Made by a program: the position numbers and the translations under genes | Shown here: positions 17,060 to 24,296 of the stretch, one piece after another | Numbering within the stretch: position 1 is the first letter of the stretch | Layout: every line of letters starts with the position of its first letter | Notes under the pieces: model-generated | Seen by the model: only the letters and a program-made list of their open reading frames with translations | Database searches by the model: none | Told to the model about the DNA's origin: nothing | Assembly: GCA_965224095.1 (NCBI GenBank) | Contig: OZ245039.1 | Span: 2,232,001-2,296,000, forward strand | Length of the DNA: 64,000 nucleotides | Origin: JBPEWY01 sp965224095 | GTDB taxonomy: Bacteria; Bacteroidota; Bacteroidia; Flavobacteriales; Flavobacteriaceae | Direction: 5' to 3'

Positions 17060-18250
17060 ATGAAAACCATAAACGATTATAATTTTGAAAACAAAAAAGC
17101 ATTGGTTCGTGTCGATTTTAATGTACCGCTTAATGATCATTTTGAAGTAACCGATACTACGCGGATAGAAGCTGCCAAACCTACCATAATTAAAATTCTT
17201 GAAGATGGGGGGAGTGTTGTTTTAATGAGCCATATGGGCCGCCCTAAAGGACAAAAAAAAGAAGCCCTTTCTTTAAAGCACATAGCGCAGAAGGTTTCGG
17301 AAATTGTAGGCGTACAAATTCAATTTGTAGAAGACTGTATTGGAAGCGTTCCGGAAGAAGCGGTTAAAAATATAGAATCTGGTGAGGTAATTCTTTTGGA
17401 AAATCTTCGCTTTTATGCTGAAGAGGAAAAAGGAGATGAAGTCTTTGCGGAAAAACTATCACGTCTTGGTGACATCTATGTGAACGATGCATTTGGCACC
17501 GCACACCGTGCGCATGCTTCAACGGCAATTATCGCCAAGTTTTTTCCGGACAAAAAGTGTTTTGGAACCCTGCTTGCCAGAGAAATAGAAAGCCTGGATC
17601 GCGTTTTAAAGTCAAGCGAAAATCCGGTTACTGCTGTACTGGGTGGGGCCAAAGTATCATCTAAAATAACCATCATTGAAAATATTCTTGAAAAGATAGA
17701 TCATCTTATCATTGGCGGTGGAATGACCTTTACCTTTATCAAGGCGCAGGGAGGACAAATAGGCAGCTCTCTGGTTGAAGATGATAAATTGTCTTTGGCT
17801 TTGGATATTTTAAAAGAAGCCGAACGCAAGGGTGTTAAAATACATTTACCAGTCGATGCAGTGGTGGCTGATGCGTTTTCAAATGATGCTTCCCGACAGC
17901 TTGTAGATATTTATTCAATTCCAGATGGATGGATGGGACTTGATATTGGGCCGGAAACCGAAACAGCATTCAAGCAGGTTATTATGGAGTCGAAAACCAT
18001 TTTATGGAATGGTCCAATGGGTGTTTTTGAAATGGAAAACTTTGCAAATGGCACCATCTCCATGGGGCATGCCATAGCGGAGGCTACTCTTAACGGAGCC
18101 TTTTCGTTAGTAGGTGGCGGAGATTCGGTAGCAGCCGTCAAGCAGTTTAACCTGGAGAACGAAGTGAGTTACGTAAGCACCGGTGGCGGTGCCATGCTGG
18201 AAAGCCTGGAAGGAAAAACGCTTCCCGGGATCGCTGCTATAATGAATTAA
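17060..18250 (+). CDS. pgk: Phosphoglycerate kinase
   Basis: Glycolytic enzyme that transfers phosphate from 1,3-bisphosphoglycerate to ADP in the cytoplasm. Visible signatures: RVDFNVPLNDHFEVTD at the N-terminus, MSHMGRPKG, NDAFGTAHRAHAS, GGAKVSSKI, GPMGVFE and GGGDSVAAV (nucleotide-binding C-terminal domain). The ATG at 17060 gives 396 aa, normal; an in-frame TTG two codons earlier is possible but unnecessary. A near-consensus promoter element TATTTTAG lies at 17026-17033. It is a single-gene unit with a hairpin after it. Confidence 0.97.
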   Translation: MKTINDYNFENKKALVRVDFNVPLNDHFEVTDTTRIEAAKPTIIKILEDGGSVVLMSHMGRPKGQKKEALSLKHIAQKVSEIVGVQIQFVEDCIGSVPEEAVKNIESGEVILLENLRFYAEEEKGDEVFAEKLSRLGDIYVNDAFGTAHRAHASTAIIAKFFPDKKCFGTLLAREIESLDRVLKSSENPVTAVLGGAKVSSKITIIENILEKIDHLIIGGGMTFTFIKAQGGQIGSSLVEDDKLSLALDILKEAERKGVKIHLPVDAVVADAFSNDASRQLVDIYSIPDGWMGLDIGPETETAFKQVIMESKTILWNGPMGVFEMENFANGTISMGHAIAEATLNGAFSLVGGGDSVAAVKQFNLENEVSYVSTGGGAMLESLEGKTLPGIAAIMN

Positions 18251-18274
18251 AAAAACAGTTTTAACATTTTTATA

Positions 18275-18310
18275 TATACTAAAACGCGGCAAAAAACCGA
18301 TTTTAGTATA
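18275..18310. other. Perfect inverted repeat between pgk and the transglycosylase gene
   Basis: TATACTAAAA (18275-18284) pairs with TTTTAGTATA (18301-18310), and an inner CGG/CCG pair closes a small loop. No T-run follows, so it is not a standard terminator. It could be an operator or an mRNA 3'-end hairpin of pgk. Confidence 0.45.
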
Positions 18311-18337
18311 TTCAACTTTATATTAAATATCGAGGTA

Positions 18338-19933
18338 ATGAGGAATTGGTTATTATTATGTATTATATGTTTTCAGGGAGTATTGTTACAGGGGCAGGTA
18401 CCCGACAATAATTTGTTGGAAAAAAATAATGAGGTTAGCCAATTGCCTGCAGACACGGTACAAGCGATTAATGAAGCATCCTCGAAACTCATTGTAGCCT
18501 CTAAAACCAGGGCTTTAGACGGAAAAAGCGTAGTTTCCTTTAAAAAGGGAGAAAAATACAATTTACAGGACGACCCATATGCTTCAGAGTTAGATAGCCT
18601 ATGGATGAAAGAACTATACGATACTTCTTTGTTCGACACACTATATGCCACAGTTTCGCAGTTGGATTACGATCAGGTGGAGTACAATAATCTCCCCACA
18701 GAGATGCTTAAGGAACGCCTGGAAAAATTAAATCAAAAAACTCCGTTTAATATCTCGTATAATCCTTCACTGGAGAATGTGATAAAATCGTTTCTTAAAA
18801 ACAGGAGACCGGCCATGGAGCGTTTAATGGCCATTAGTCAGTTTTATTTCCCCTTGTTTGAACAGGAATTGGATAATTACAATATACCGCTGGAAATTAA
18901 ATACCTGGCTATTGTTGAGTCGGCACTTAATCCAAGGGCTAGATCCAGAGTGGGTGCCACAGGACTGTGGCAATTTATGTATGCTACAGGTAAAATGCAC
19001 GATTTGGATGTTAGCAGTTATGTTGATGAGCGAAGCGACCCGATTAAATCAACCAAAGCCGCGTGTGAATATTTGGCTAAATTGTACAAAATATTTGGAG
19101 ATTGGGACCTCGCCCTGGCTGCGTATAATTCGGGGCCGGGAAATGTTACAAAGGCAATAAGACGATCCGGCGGATATGAAAATTACTGGAATATAAGAAG
19201 GTATTTACCCAGGGAAACCGCAGGGTACCTGCCTGCTTTTCTGGCAACCATGTATATCTTCGAGTATGCAAAAGAACATGGATTCAGGCCTAAAAAAACA
19301 GAACTTCCTTATTTTGAAACTGATACTATTCAAATAAAAAAAACCATTACATTCGATCAGATATCGGAATTAATGGGTATTGAAATCGAAAAATTACAAT
19401 TCCTTAACCCATCGTATAAACTGGATATTATTCCCTATGTTGAAAAAGAAAAGCATGTGTTACGACTACCTATTGAATATGTGGGGAAATTTGTAAGTAA
19501 CGAACCCGCTATCTATACTTTTGTAGAAGCCGAATTGGCAAAAAAAGAAAAACCGCTTCCCAAGTTCTTCAATCAGCCAACGAGAATACGTTACCGGGTA
19601 AGAAACGGTGATTATTTAGGTAAAATAGCTGCCAGATACGGTGTAAGAGTGAGCGATATACGCCGCTGGAACGGGCTTAGAAGTAATAATATAAGGGTCG
19701 GGCAACGATTGTCAATCTATCCCAGAAAAGGGGTCTCTTCAAATAACAACAGAAGCACCTCTCAAAAAACATCTACCTCCCAAAAACAGTATACAGTTCG
19801 AAGGGGGGACTCACTTTGGACCATCGCGCGAAAATTTCCCGGAATTTCTGTTCAGAATATTAAAGATTGGAATGGTATTAGTGGCACTAATTTAAAGCCG
19901 GGCCAAAAGCTAAAACTTTGTAACGGCTGTTAA
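18338..19933 (+). CDS. Membrane-bound lytic murein transglycosylase (MltD-like) with LysM domains
   Basis: Envelope enzyme that cleaves peptidoglycan between MurNAc and GlcNAc. It has a signal peptide (MRNWLLLCIICFQGVLLQGQ), an SLT/GH23 domain (about 170-300) with the catalytic Glu at ESALNP (E194), GLWQFM and AAYNSGPGNVTKAI signatures, and two clear C-terminal LysM peptidoglycan-binding modules (about 414-460 and 482-530, each with a G-D-(Y/S)-L core). A third, weak LysM-like segment (ITFDQISELMGIEIEKLQFL) precedes them. Length 531 aa fits MltD-type enzymes. The next gene, a DUF4837 lipoprotein, starts 29 bp later and may be cotranscribed. Confidence 0.92.
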   Translation: MRNWLLLCIICFQGVLLQGQVPDNNLLEKNNEVSQLPADTVQAINEASSKLIVASKTRALDGKSVVSFKKGEKYNLQDDPYASELDSLWMKELYDTSLFDTLYATVSQLDYDQVEYNNLPTEMLKERLEKLNQKTPFNISYNPSLENVIKSFLKNRRPAMERLMAISQFYFPLFEQELDNYNIPLEIKYLAIVESALNPRARSRVGATGLWQFMYATGKMHDLDVSSYVDERSDPIKSTKAACEYLAKLYKIFGDWDLALAAYNSGPGNVTKAIRRSGGYENYWNIRRYLPRETAGYLPAFLATMYIFEYAKEHGFRPKKTELPYFETDTIQIKKTITFDQISELMGIEIEKLQFLNPSYKLDIIPYVEKEKHVLRLPIEYVGKFVSNEPAIYTFVEAELAKKEKPLPKFFNQPTRIRYRVRNGDYLGKIAARYGVRVSDIRRWNGLRSNNIRVGQRLSIYPRKGVSSNNNRSTSQKTSTSQKQYTVRRGDSLWTIARKFPGISVQNIKDWNGISGTNLKPGQKLKLCNGC

Positions 19934-19962
19934 ATAAGTCCAAAATATTAAACACTGTAAAA

Positions 19963-20934
19963 ATGAAAAAAAGTTTTCTATGGGGATGGGTTGTCCTTTT
20001 GATGCTTTCCTGCAAAAGTGAAAACAGCAAACCCCCTCTTCCGGATTCTGTAGGGGCTATTAACACGCTATCTGTTGTTATCCCGGATGAATTGTGGAAC
20101 GGTACTGTTGGTGATAAAATAAGGGAACACTTTGCTGCGCCCACACTGGGCTTACAATGGGAGGAACCTATTTTTTCAATTCGACAGATGGCCCCCAAGA
20201 TCTTTACCGATTTTGCCAGAAATAGCAGAAACATTCTTAAAATTAAAAAAGATACACTTAATGAAATAAGTCTTGAAAAAGACATATATGCAAAGCCTCA
20301 AAGTGTGATTTCTATCTCTGGGAAAACAGAGGAAGATATTATCCGCTTAATCGATGCGAAAATTTCTGAGTACATACCTCGGCTTAAAGCAGGTGAATTG
20401 GAGGAGAACCAAAGACGCTTTACAAAATCCTTAAACAAAGAAACCGTATTAAAAGATATGTTCGGGATCTCATTGTTAATGCCTTCGGTTTACAAAGTAG
20501 CTGTACAGGAAGACAATTTTGTCTGGATCAGACGAGAAACACAAAGAGGAAACATGAGTGTTTTGGTATATGCCCTTCCGTTACAGGCAATTCCTTCGGA
20601 TTCTACCAGAGTGGAAAGGATTATTAAAATGAGAGATTCTGTTGGCGAAGCACATATTCCCGGGAGGGAAGAGGGGATGTATATGATTACTGAAAAAGCC
20701 TATGCCCCCTATGTGTTCGATACGATTATTGCCAATAAACAGGCTGTTGAAACCAGAGGAATGTGGGAGGTTAAAAACTTTTTTATGGCAGGCCCTTTTA
20801 TAAATTATGTTATAAAGGATGAAAAAAACAACCGGCTTTTAGTCTTGGAAGGTTTTGCTTTCGCCCCTTCTACAAACAAAAGAGATATTATGTTTGAATT
20901 GGAATCGATTTTAAAATCGGTCAAATTTCTTTAG
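19963..20934 (+). CDS. DUF4837 family lipoprotein
   Basis: A 323-aa Bacteroidota-specific protein with a lipoprotein signal (WVVLLMLSCKSE, lipobox Cys about residue 18). The mature part is mixed alpha/beta with no recognised catalytic motif. It contains the characteristic segments GMYMITEKAYAPYVFDT and TRGMWEVKNFFMAGPFINY. The position just downstream of a lytic transglycosylase, with a shared terminator after it, suggests an envelope role. Function unknown. Confidence 0.75.
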   Translation: MKKSFLWGWVVLLMLSCKSENSKPPLPDSVGAINTLSVVIPDELWNGTVGDKIREHFAAPTLGLQWEEPIFSIRQMAPKIFTDFARNSRNILKIKKDTLNEISLEKDIYAKPQSVISISGKTEEDIIRLIDAKISEYIPRLKAGELEENQRRFTKSLNKETVLKDMFGISLLMPSVYKVAVQEDNFVWIRRETQRGNMSVLVYALPLQAIPSDSTRVERIIKMRDSVGEAHIPGREEGMYMITEKAYAPYVFDTIIANKQAVETRGMWEVKNFFMAGPFINYVIKDEKNNRLLVLEGFAFAPSTNKRDIMFELESILKSVKFL

Positions 20935-20965
20935 TCCCGGAAGTTTAGTCTTGAATAATAAAAAG

Positions 20966-21000
20966 AAAACCCCATGAAAACCAAGGCCTCATGGGGTTTT
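20966..21000 (+). terminator. Intrinsic terminator after the DUF4837 gene
   Basis: Stem AAAACCCCATGA pairs with TCATGGGGTTTT (20989-21000), 12-nt loop, followed by more T/A. The flanking A-run lets it also serve the converging minus-strand gene ending at 21033. Confidence 0.85.
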
Positions 21001-21032
21001 TATATAAGAAAGACTTATACAATTAAAATACC

Positions 21033-22310
21033 TTACGGCTCCATACGGTAGTAGAAATCAATGTTTCCGGTATGATATAGATACCCTGAACCATCTGCTT
21101 CATCACAGTATTGTACCAGTGAACCGCCTAATTCATCATTAGCATTCGCAAAAGGAATATTAAAGGTAATAGGAATACTCACCGGACCTATTGAAAAGGT
21201 AAAACCTAATGAAAGCGATGCAGTGGTATCCGGGTTATCCTGCTCGTACCAATATACATAGGCATTATCTCCATAAGTGCAATAATCCCAGGTAAACGTT
21301 TCCCAGTTAACGGTTACCCATTTGGTAGATTTGCATTTACCTAACCAGTTAGCATTTCTCAGCGTGCTCTTTGAAAAGCTTCCGGCCTTGAGAATTGTTG
21401 AAGTCTCTACAGTTCCGGACAGAGAATTTAAGTAAGCATAGGTTACCGAAGCTCTCATTTCTCGCTGTCCTTCAAATAATTCGGAAGTTGATTTATAAGC
21501 AGAACAACTGGCAAATTTAAACTTGTAAATTTCATCTTTGTCATTGCGATTGGTACGATCACAACCGGCTGGTGCTTCACATTCGGCTTCCGGGCAACCG
21601 TTGTTGGAAGCGGGCCCTACTTCGTTAGGACAATCATCTTCTGCATCCGGAATCCCGTCGCCATCAGAATCTGGGTCTTCACAATCTCCCAGACAAATAC
21701 ACTGATAAAGCCTGTTTAGTTCAAGTACCTGAGCAATAAGAAAGTCATCACCACTAATCACAGCTTGCTCAAAAAGGCTAACAATTGCACTCAAAAGCTC
21801 ATCGCAGGGATCTTCCGGTGGAGGAAAAAATAAGATATCTTTAATATCATTCCCGTTAACAGTCTTTAAAGTATTTTTATTTATAAGTACTACACGTTCA
21901 TTTTGCTTGATTCCGAATACGGCATCTACTTCCGTGTATTCCGTAACCTTAACAGGTTCACCTTTAGAATTATAACCGTAATAAAATTCAGCATCTCTAT
22001 CATCAACTTCGGCAGACTCATAAGCAAAAGTTACCGGATTGGACAATAATTGAGGGTTTTCAAAATAGATATCATCTATATAGATAGTCATATACGGGTC
22101 TGCCTTTACAAGCTCTTCTTTAAAGAAATCACGGGGGAGTTCCTCTTTGAAGTTTTCAGTATAGGTTTGTGTTAAGATATCAGATAGCGTCCCCTTACTG
22201 GTTTCCATATCTCTTACCATTACATATAACACTTCATTATCTCCATTGAATTTTTTATTGACTTCATTGATCAGGAGTTCCTTAACTTCCGGATTCTGTG
22301 AAACGGTCAT
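21033..22310 (-). CDS. Body of a frameshifted lipoprotein with thrombospondin type 3-like repeat
   Basis: The longest open frame encodes 425 aa from ATG 22310, but the same frame is open without a start codon back to about 22445, adding a sensible 45-residue stretch (TTAGYFFNKKTSITAKEGLE and more). A lipoprotein signal peptide then appears in another frame upstream (22528). The body has a calcium-binding TSP3-like segment DPDSDGDGIPDAEDDCPNE near its middle, several Cys, and a C-terminal beta-rich domain (LSLGFTFSIGPVSIPITFNI). An exported calcium-binding-repeat protein without a signal makes little sense, so a one-base loss near 22440-22450 (or an assembly error) is likely. Family and function not recognised. 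Confidence 0.6.
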   Translation of the reverse strand: MTVSQNPEVKELLINEVNKKFNGDNEVLYVMVRDMETSKGTLSDILTQTYTENFKEELPRDFFKEELVKADPYMTIYIDDIYFENPQLLSNPVTFAYESAEVDDRDAEFYYGYNSKGEPVKVTEYTEVDAVFGIKQNERVVLINKNTLKTVNGNDIKDILFFPPPEDPCDELLSAIVSLFEQAVISGDDFLIAQVLELNRLYQCICLGDCEDPDSDGDGIPDAEDDCPNEVGPASNNGCPEAECEAPAGCDRTNRNDKDEIYKFKFASCSAYKSTSELFEGQREMRASVTYAYLNSLSGTVETSTILKAGSFSKSTLRNANWLGKCKSTKWVTVNWETFTWDYCTYGDNAYVYWYEQDNPDTTASLSLGFTFSIGPVSIPITFNIPFANANDELGGSLVQYCDEADGSGYLYHTGNIDFYYRMEP

Positions 22311-22396
22311 AGCAAAGGTTTTAGCAGCGATATCTCGCGCCTGGGTTTTGGAATATTCAGAACCCAGCGCAGAGTACTCCAGACCTTCTTTTGCCG

Positions 22397-22528
22397 TTAT
22401 AGATGTTTTTTTATTGAAGAAATACCCTGCTGTTGTTTGTGGCTCTCAGACAGGTCATCGTTAGAGCAGGCAAAAATAAAGGAGCCGAACACTAACAAAA
22501 GGATCAGTTTTGAAAATGTAATTTTCAT
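22397..22528 (-). pseudogene. Out-of-frame 5' end of the TSP3 lipoprotein gene (signal peptide)
   Basis: ATG at 22528 begins a 43-codon frame with a textbook lipoprotein signal: MKITFSKLILLLVFGSF followed by IFACSNDDLSE, where Cys is the lipidated residue. Shortly after LSE the frame loses sense (SHKQQQGISSIKK, then stop), while the -1 frame continues into the 425-aa body. The simplest reading is that these are the two parts of one gene, 22528 to 21033, broken by a single indel. Confidence 0.6.
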
Positions 22529-22666
22529 ATTAAAAAATTAAAATTGGTACCTACTCTGTTCAGGCTTTTCGGTTTCCGCCTCATTAAGCGCTTTATACTT
22601 ACATGAGACAAAAGGCAGAGCTTGTTACCCATTAAAACCGAATTATTTATTTGGAAGAGGTAAAAT

Positions 22667-22697
22667 AAAAAAGGAGCTTCTCAGAAGCTCCTTTTTT
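22667..22697. terminator. Bidirectional intrinsic terminator
   Basis: Near-perfect palindrome GGAGCTTCT-c-AGAAGCTCC flanked by A6 and T6. On the minus strand it ends the 55-aa protein gene (stop at 22719), upstream of the TSP3 lipoprotein gene. Confidence 0.85.
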
Positions 22698-22718
22698 ATT
22701 CTTTATGTTTAAATCAAT

Positions 22719-22886
22719 TTAGAATGCAAATCCTGTAATAAGTCTATACGTAAACGCATATACAATGATTCCCATAGTAATAAAGCATAGCCATGACAGC
22801 GCTTTAAAATAAGAAACGATTAAATAATGCCCTAAATTTTTAAAAGCTTCAACATAAAGTTCCTTAACGAGTAATAATGTTGTCAT
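22719..22886 (-). CDS. Small membrane protein, 55 aa (DUF6747-like)
   Basis: A short gene encoding MTTLLLVKELYVEAFKNLGH followed by a hydrophobic helix (LSWLCFITMGIIVYAFTYRL) and ending ITGFAF. An exact TAnnTTTG -7 element (TAGATTTG) lies 30 bp upstream and a strong terminator follows, so it is a self-contained expression unit. I recall small flavobacterial proteins of this shape (VEAF.NLGHY...TGFAF) under a DUF6747-type name, but that assignment is from memory. One membrane segment; function unknown. Confidence 0.7.
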   Translation of the reverse strand: MTTLLLVKELYVEAFKNLGHYLIVSYFKALSWLCFITMGIIVYAFTYRLITGFAF

Positions 22887-22915
22887 AAAAAGTCATATTA
22901 AGATTAATAGCACTC

Positions 22916-22923
22916 CAAATCTA
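22916..22923 (-). promoter_or_regulatory. -7 element for the 55-aa membrane protein gene
   Basis: Minus-strand TAGATTTG (22923 to 22916) is exact for TAnnTTTG and lies 30 bp before the ATG at 22886. It is the main support that this short frame is a real gene. Confidence 0.55.
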
Positions 22924-23069
22924 CTCAATGCGTGATTTTGGAAGGTAAAAACTAGTTATAAACCACTGAAAATTAGATAAAAGTTTTCGCCTTTTTTCTA
23001 TTTCAGACCAAAGGCTTTAATCTATCGATGAGGAACATATAAGAGAAAATAATAGGGTGTATAATATAG

Positions 23070-23093
23070 AAAAACCACGCAGAAGCGTGGTTT
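23070..23093 (-). terminator. Intrinsic terminator after tatA
   Basis: Stem AAACCACGC / GCGTGGTTT with an AGAA loop (plus-strand coordinates 23072-23093); on the minus strand it is followed by a U-run from A23070-A23074. It ends transcription of the tatA gene that stops at 23121. Confidence 0.8.
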
Positions 23094-23120
23094 GATCGGT
23101 TGAAATAACAGGATTCTGGA

Positions 23121-23309
23121 TCAACTGTCTTTATCTTCTATTTTAGGATCGTCTTCTTTCGAAGCGTCTTTAAACTCTTTAATGCCGCTCCCTAACCCTC
23201 TCATAAGCTCCGGAATCTTCTTGCCTCCAAAAAGCAATAAAGCCAGAACAACAATAAGTACAATTTGCCAGGGGCCAATCATTCCTAAAAAAATAGCTTG
23301 CAGTATCAT
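23121..23309 (-). CDS. tatA: Sec-independent protein translocase subunit TatA/TatE
   Basis: A 62-aa protein that forms the pore component of the twin-arginine export system for folded proteins. N-terminal membrane helix IGPWQIVLIVVLALLLFGG, then the family hinge KKIPELMRGLGSGIKEFK amphipathic helix and an acidic tail. An upstream in-frame ATG (23330) would give seven extra residues but lies at or upstream of the predicted transcript start, so MILQAIFLG at 23309 is the better start. tatC is not adjacent. It is divergent from the M23 peptidase gene. Confidence 0.92.
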   Translation of the reverse strand: MILQAIFLGMIGPWQIVLIVVLALLLFGGKKIPELMRGLGSGIKEFKDASKEDDPKIEDKDS

Positions 23310-23331
23310 ATTACAAATAATTAGATGCAAA

Positions 23332-23339
23332 CAAAGGTA
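23332..23339 (-). promoter_or_regulatory. -7 element of the tatA promoter
   Basis: Minus-strand TACCTTTG (23339 to 23332) is an exact TAnnTTTG. Transcription would begin near 23325, which rules out the ATG at 23330 and supports 23309 as the tatA start. Confidence 0.6.
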
Positions 23340-23404
23340 CTAAGAAATGTTGAATGCCATAGCGAATTGTCTTAATTTTAAGACCCTCCTAATATGGGGT
23401 TCAT

Positions 23405-23412
23405 TATATTTG
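23405..23412 (+). promoter_or_regulatory. -7 element upstream of the M23 peptidase gene
   Basis: TATATTTG (23405-23412) is an exact TAnnTTTG just 4 bp before the tandem ATGATG at 23417-23422. If used, it would give a leaderless or nearly leaderless transcript. No good -33 was found. Confidence 0.45.
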
Positions 23413-23416
23413 CCTT

Positions 23417-24289
23417 ATGATGACGGAAAAAAAGAAAAAGAGAAAAGAAATTAAACGGAAGCTTCTCCATAAATACCGGTTGGTTATTTTAAATGAAGAC
23501 ACGTACGAAGAAAAATTATCATTTAAGTTAAGCCGGCTGAATGTTTTTGTGGTTGGAACACTGTTCACCATATTTCTTATTGCCGGAACCATTTTTTTAA
23601 TAGCCTTCACCCCCTTGCGGGAGTATATTCCGGGTTATTCTTCTACTGCTTTAAAGAGACAGGCAACCGACCTTACTTTCAGGACAGACTCATTAGTCAA
23701 TGTAGTTAATTACAACAATCAGTACCTGGACAATATAAAAAAAGTGCTAAAAGGAGAAATAAGCAGTAAAGAACTCGATAAAGATTCGTTGTATGAACAG
23801 TTTAAACTGGACCCTTCTTCTGTTGACCTGAGGCCGAGTAAAGAAGATTCTATATTAAGAGATCAGGTGGCACTGGAAGATAAATACAGCCTTTTTGAGA
23901 ATGGCCCTTCCAAGGTGAGTTATGTGCTCTTCTCTCCGGTTACGGGTACCATATCGCAGGAATATAACCCCAAAGAAAAACACTTTGCTATCGATGTGGT
24001 TGCTCCCAAAGATACGCCTGTTAAAGCGGTTGCCGACGGTACGGTAATCTTTGCCGACTGGACTACAGGAACGGGTTATGTGATTTTAATTGAGCACGCA
24101 TCGGGTTTAATATCCGTTTATAAACACAACGGTTCAATTACCAAAGAACAAGGGGCCTTGGTTAAAGCCGGTGAAGTAATTGCTACCGTGGGTAATACGG
24201 GAGAGTTAACTACCGGCCCCCACCTGCATTTTGAATTGTGGAGCGATGGATATCCGGTTAATCCGAAAAACTATATAGATTTCGAATAG
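23417..24289 (+). CDS. M23 family metallopeptidase (murein endopeptidase)
   Basis: A 290-aa single-pass membrane protein: a basic N-terminus (MMTEKKKKRKEIKRKL), one membrane helix (about 47-70, VGTLFTIFLIAGTIFLIAF), a short coiled linker, and a C-terminal LytM/M23 domain. The zinc ligands are visible in HFAIDVV (H189, D193) and the HxH motif GPHLHFELW (H269, H271). Such enzymes cut peptidoglycan cross-bridges or act as regulators when ligands are lost; here all are present. It starts a probable two-gene unit with the GH3-type gene 7 bp downstream. Confidence 0.92.
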   Translation: MMTEKKKKRKEIKRKLLHKYRLVILNEDTYEEKLSFKLSRLNVFVVGTLFTIFLIAGTIFLIAFTPLREYIPGYSSTALKRQATDLTFRTDSLVNVVNYNNQYLDNIKKVLKGEISSKELDKDSLYEQFKLDPSSVDLRPSKEDSILRDQVALEDKYSLFENGPSKVSYVLFSPVTGTISQEYNPKEKHFAIDVVAPKDTPVKAVADGTVIFADWTTGTGYVILIEHASGLISVYKHNGSITKEQGALVKAGEVIATVGNTGELTTGPHLHFELWSDGYPVNPKNYIDFE

Positions 24290-24296
24290 AGCGATT

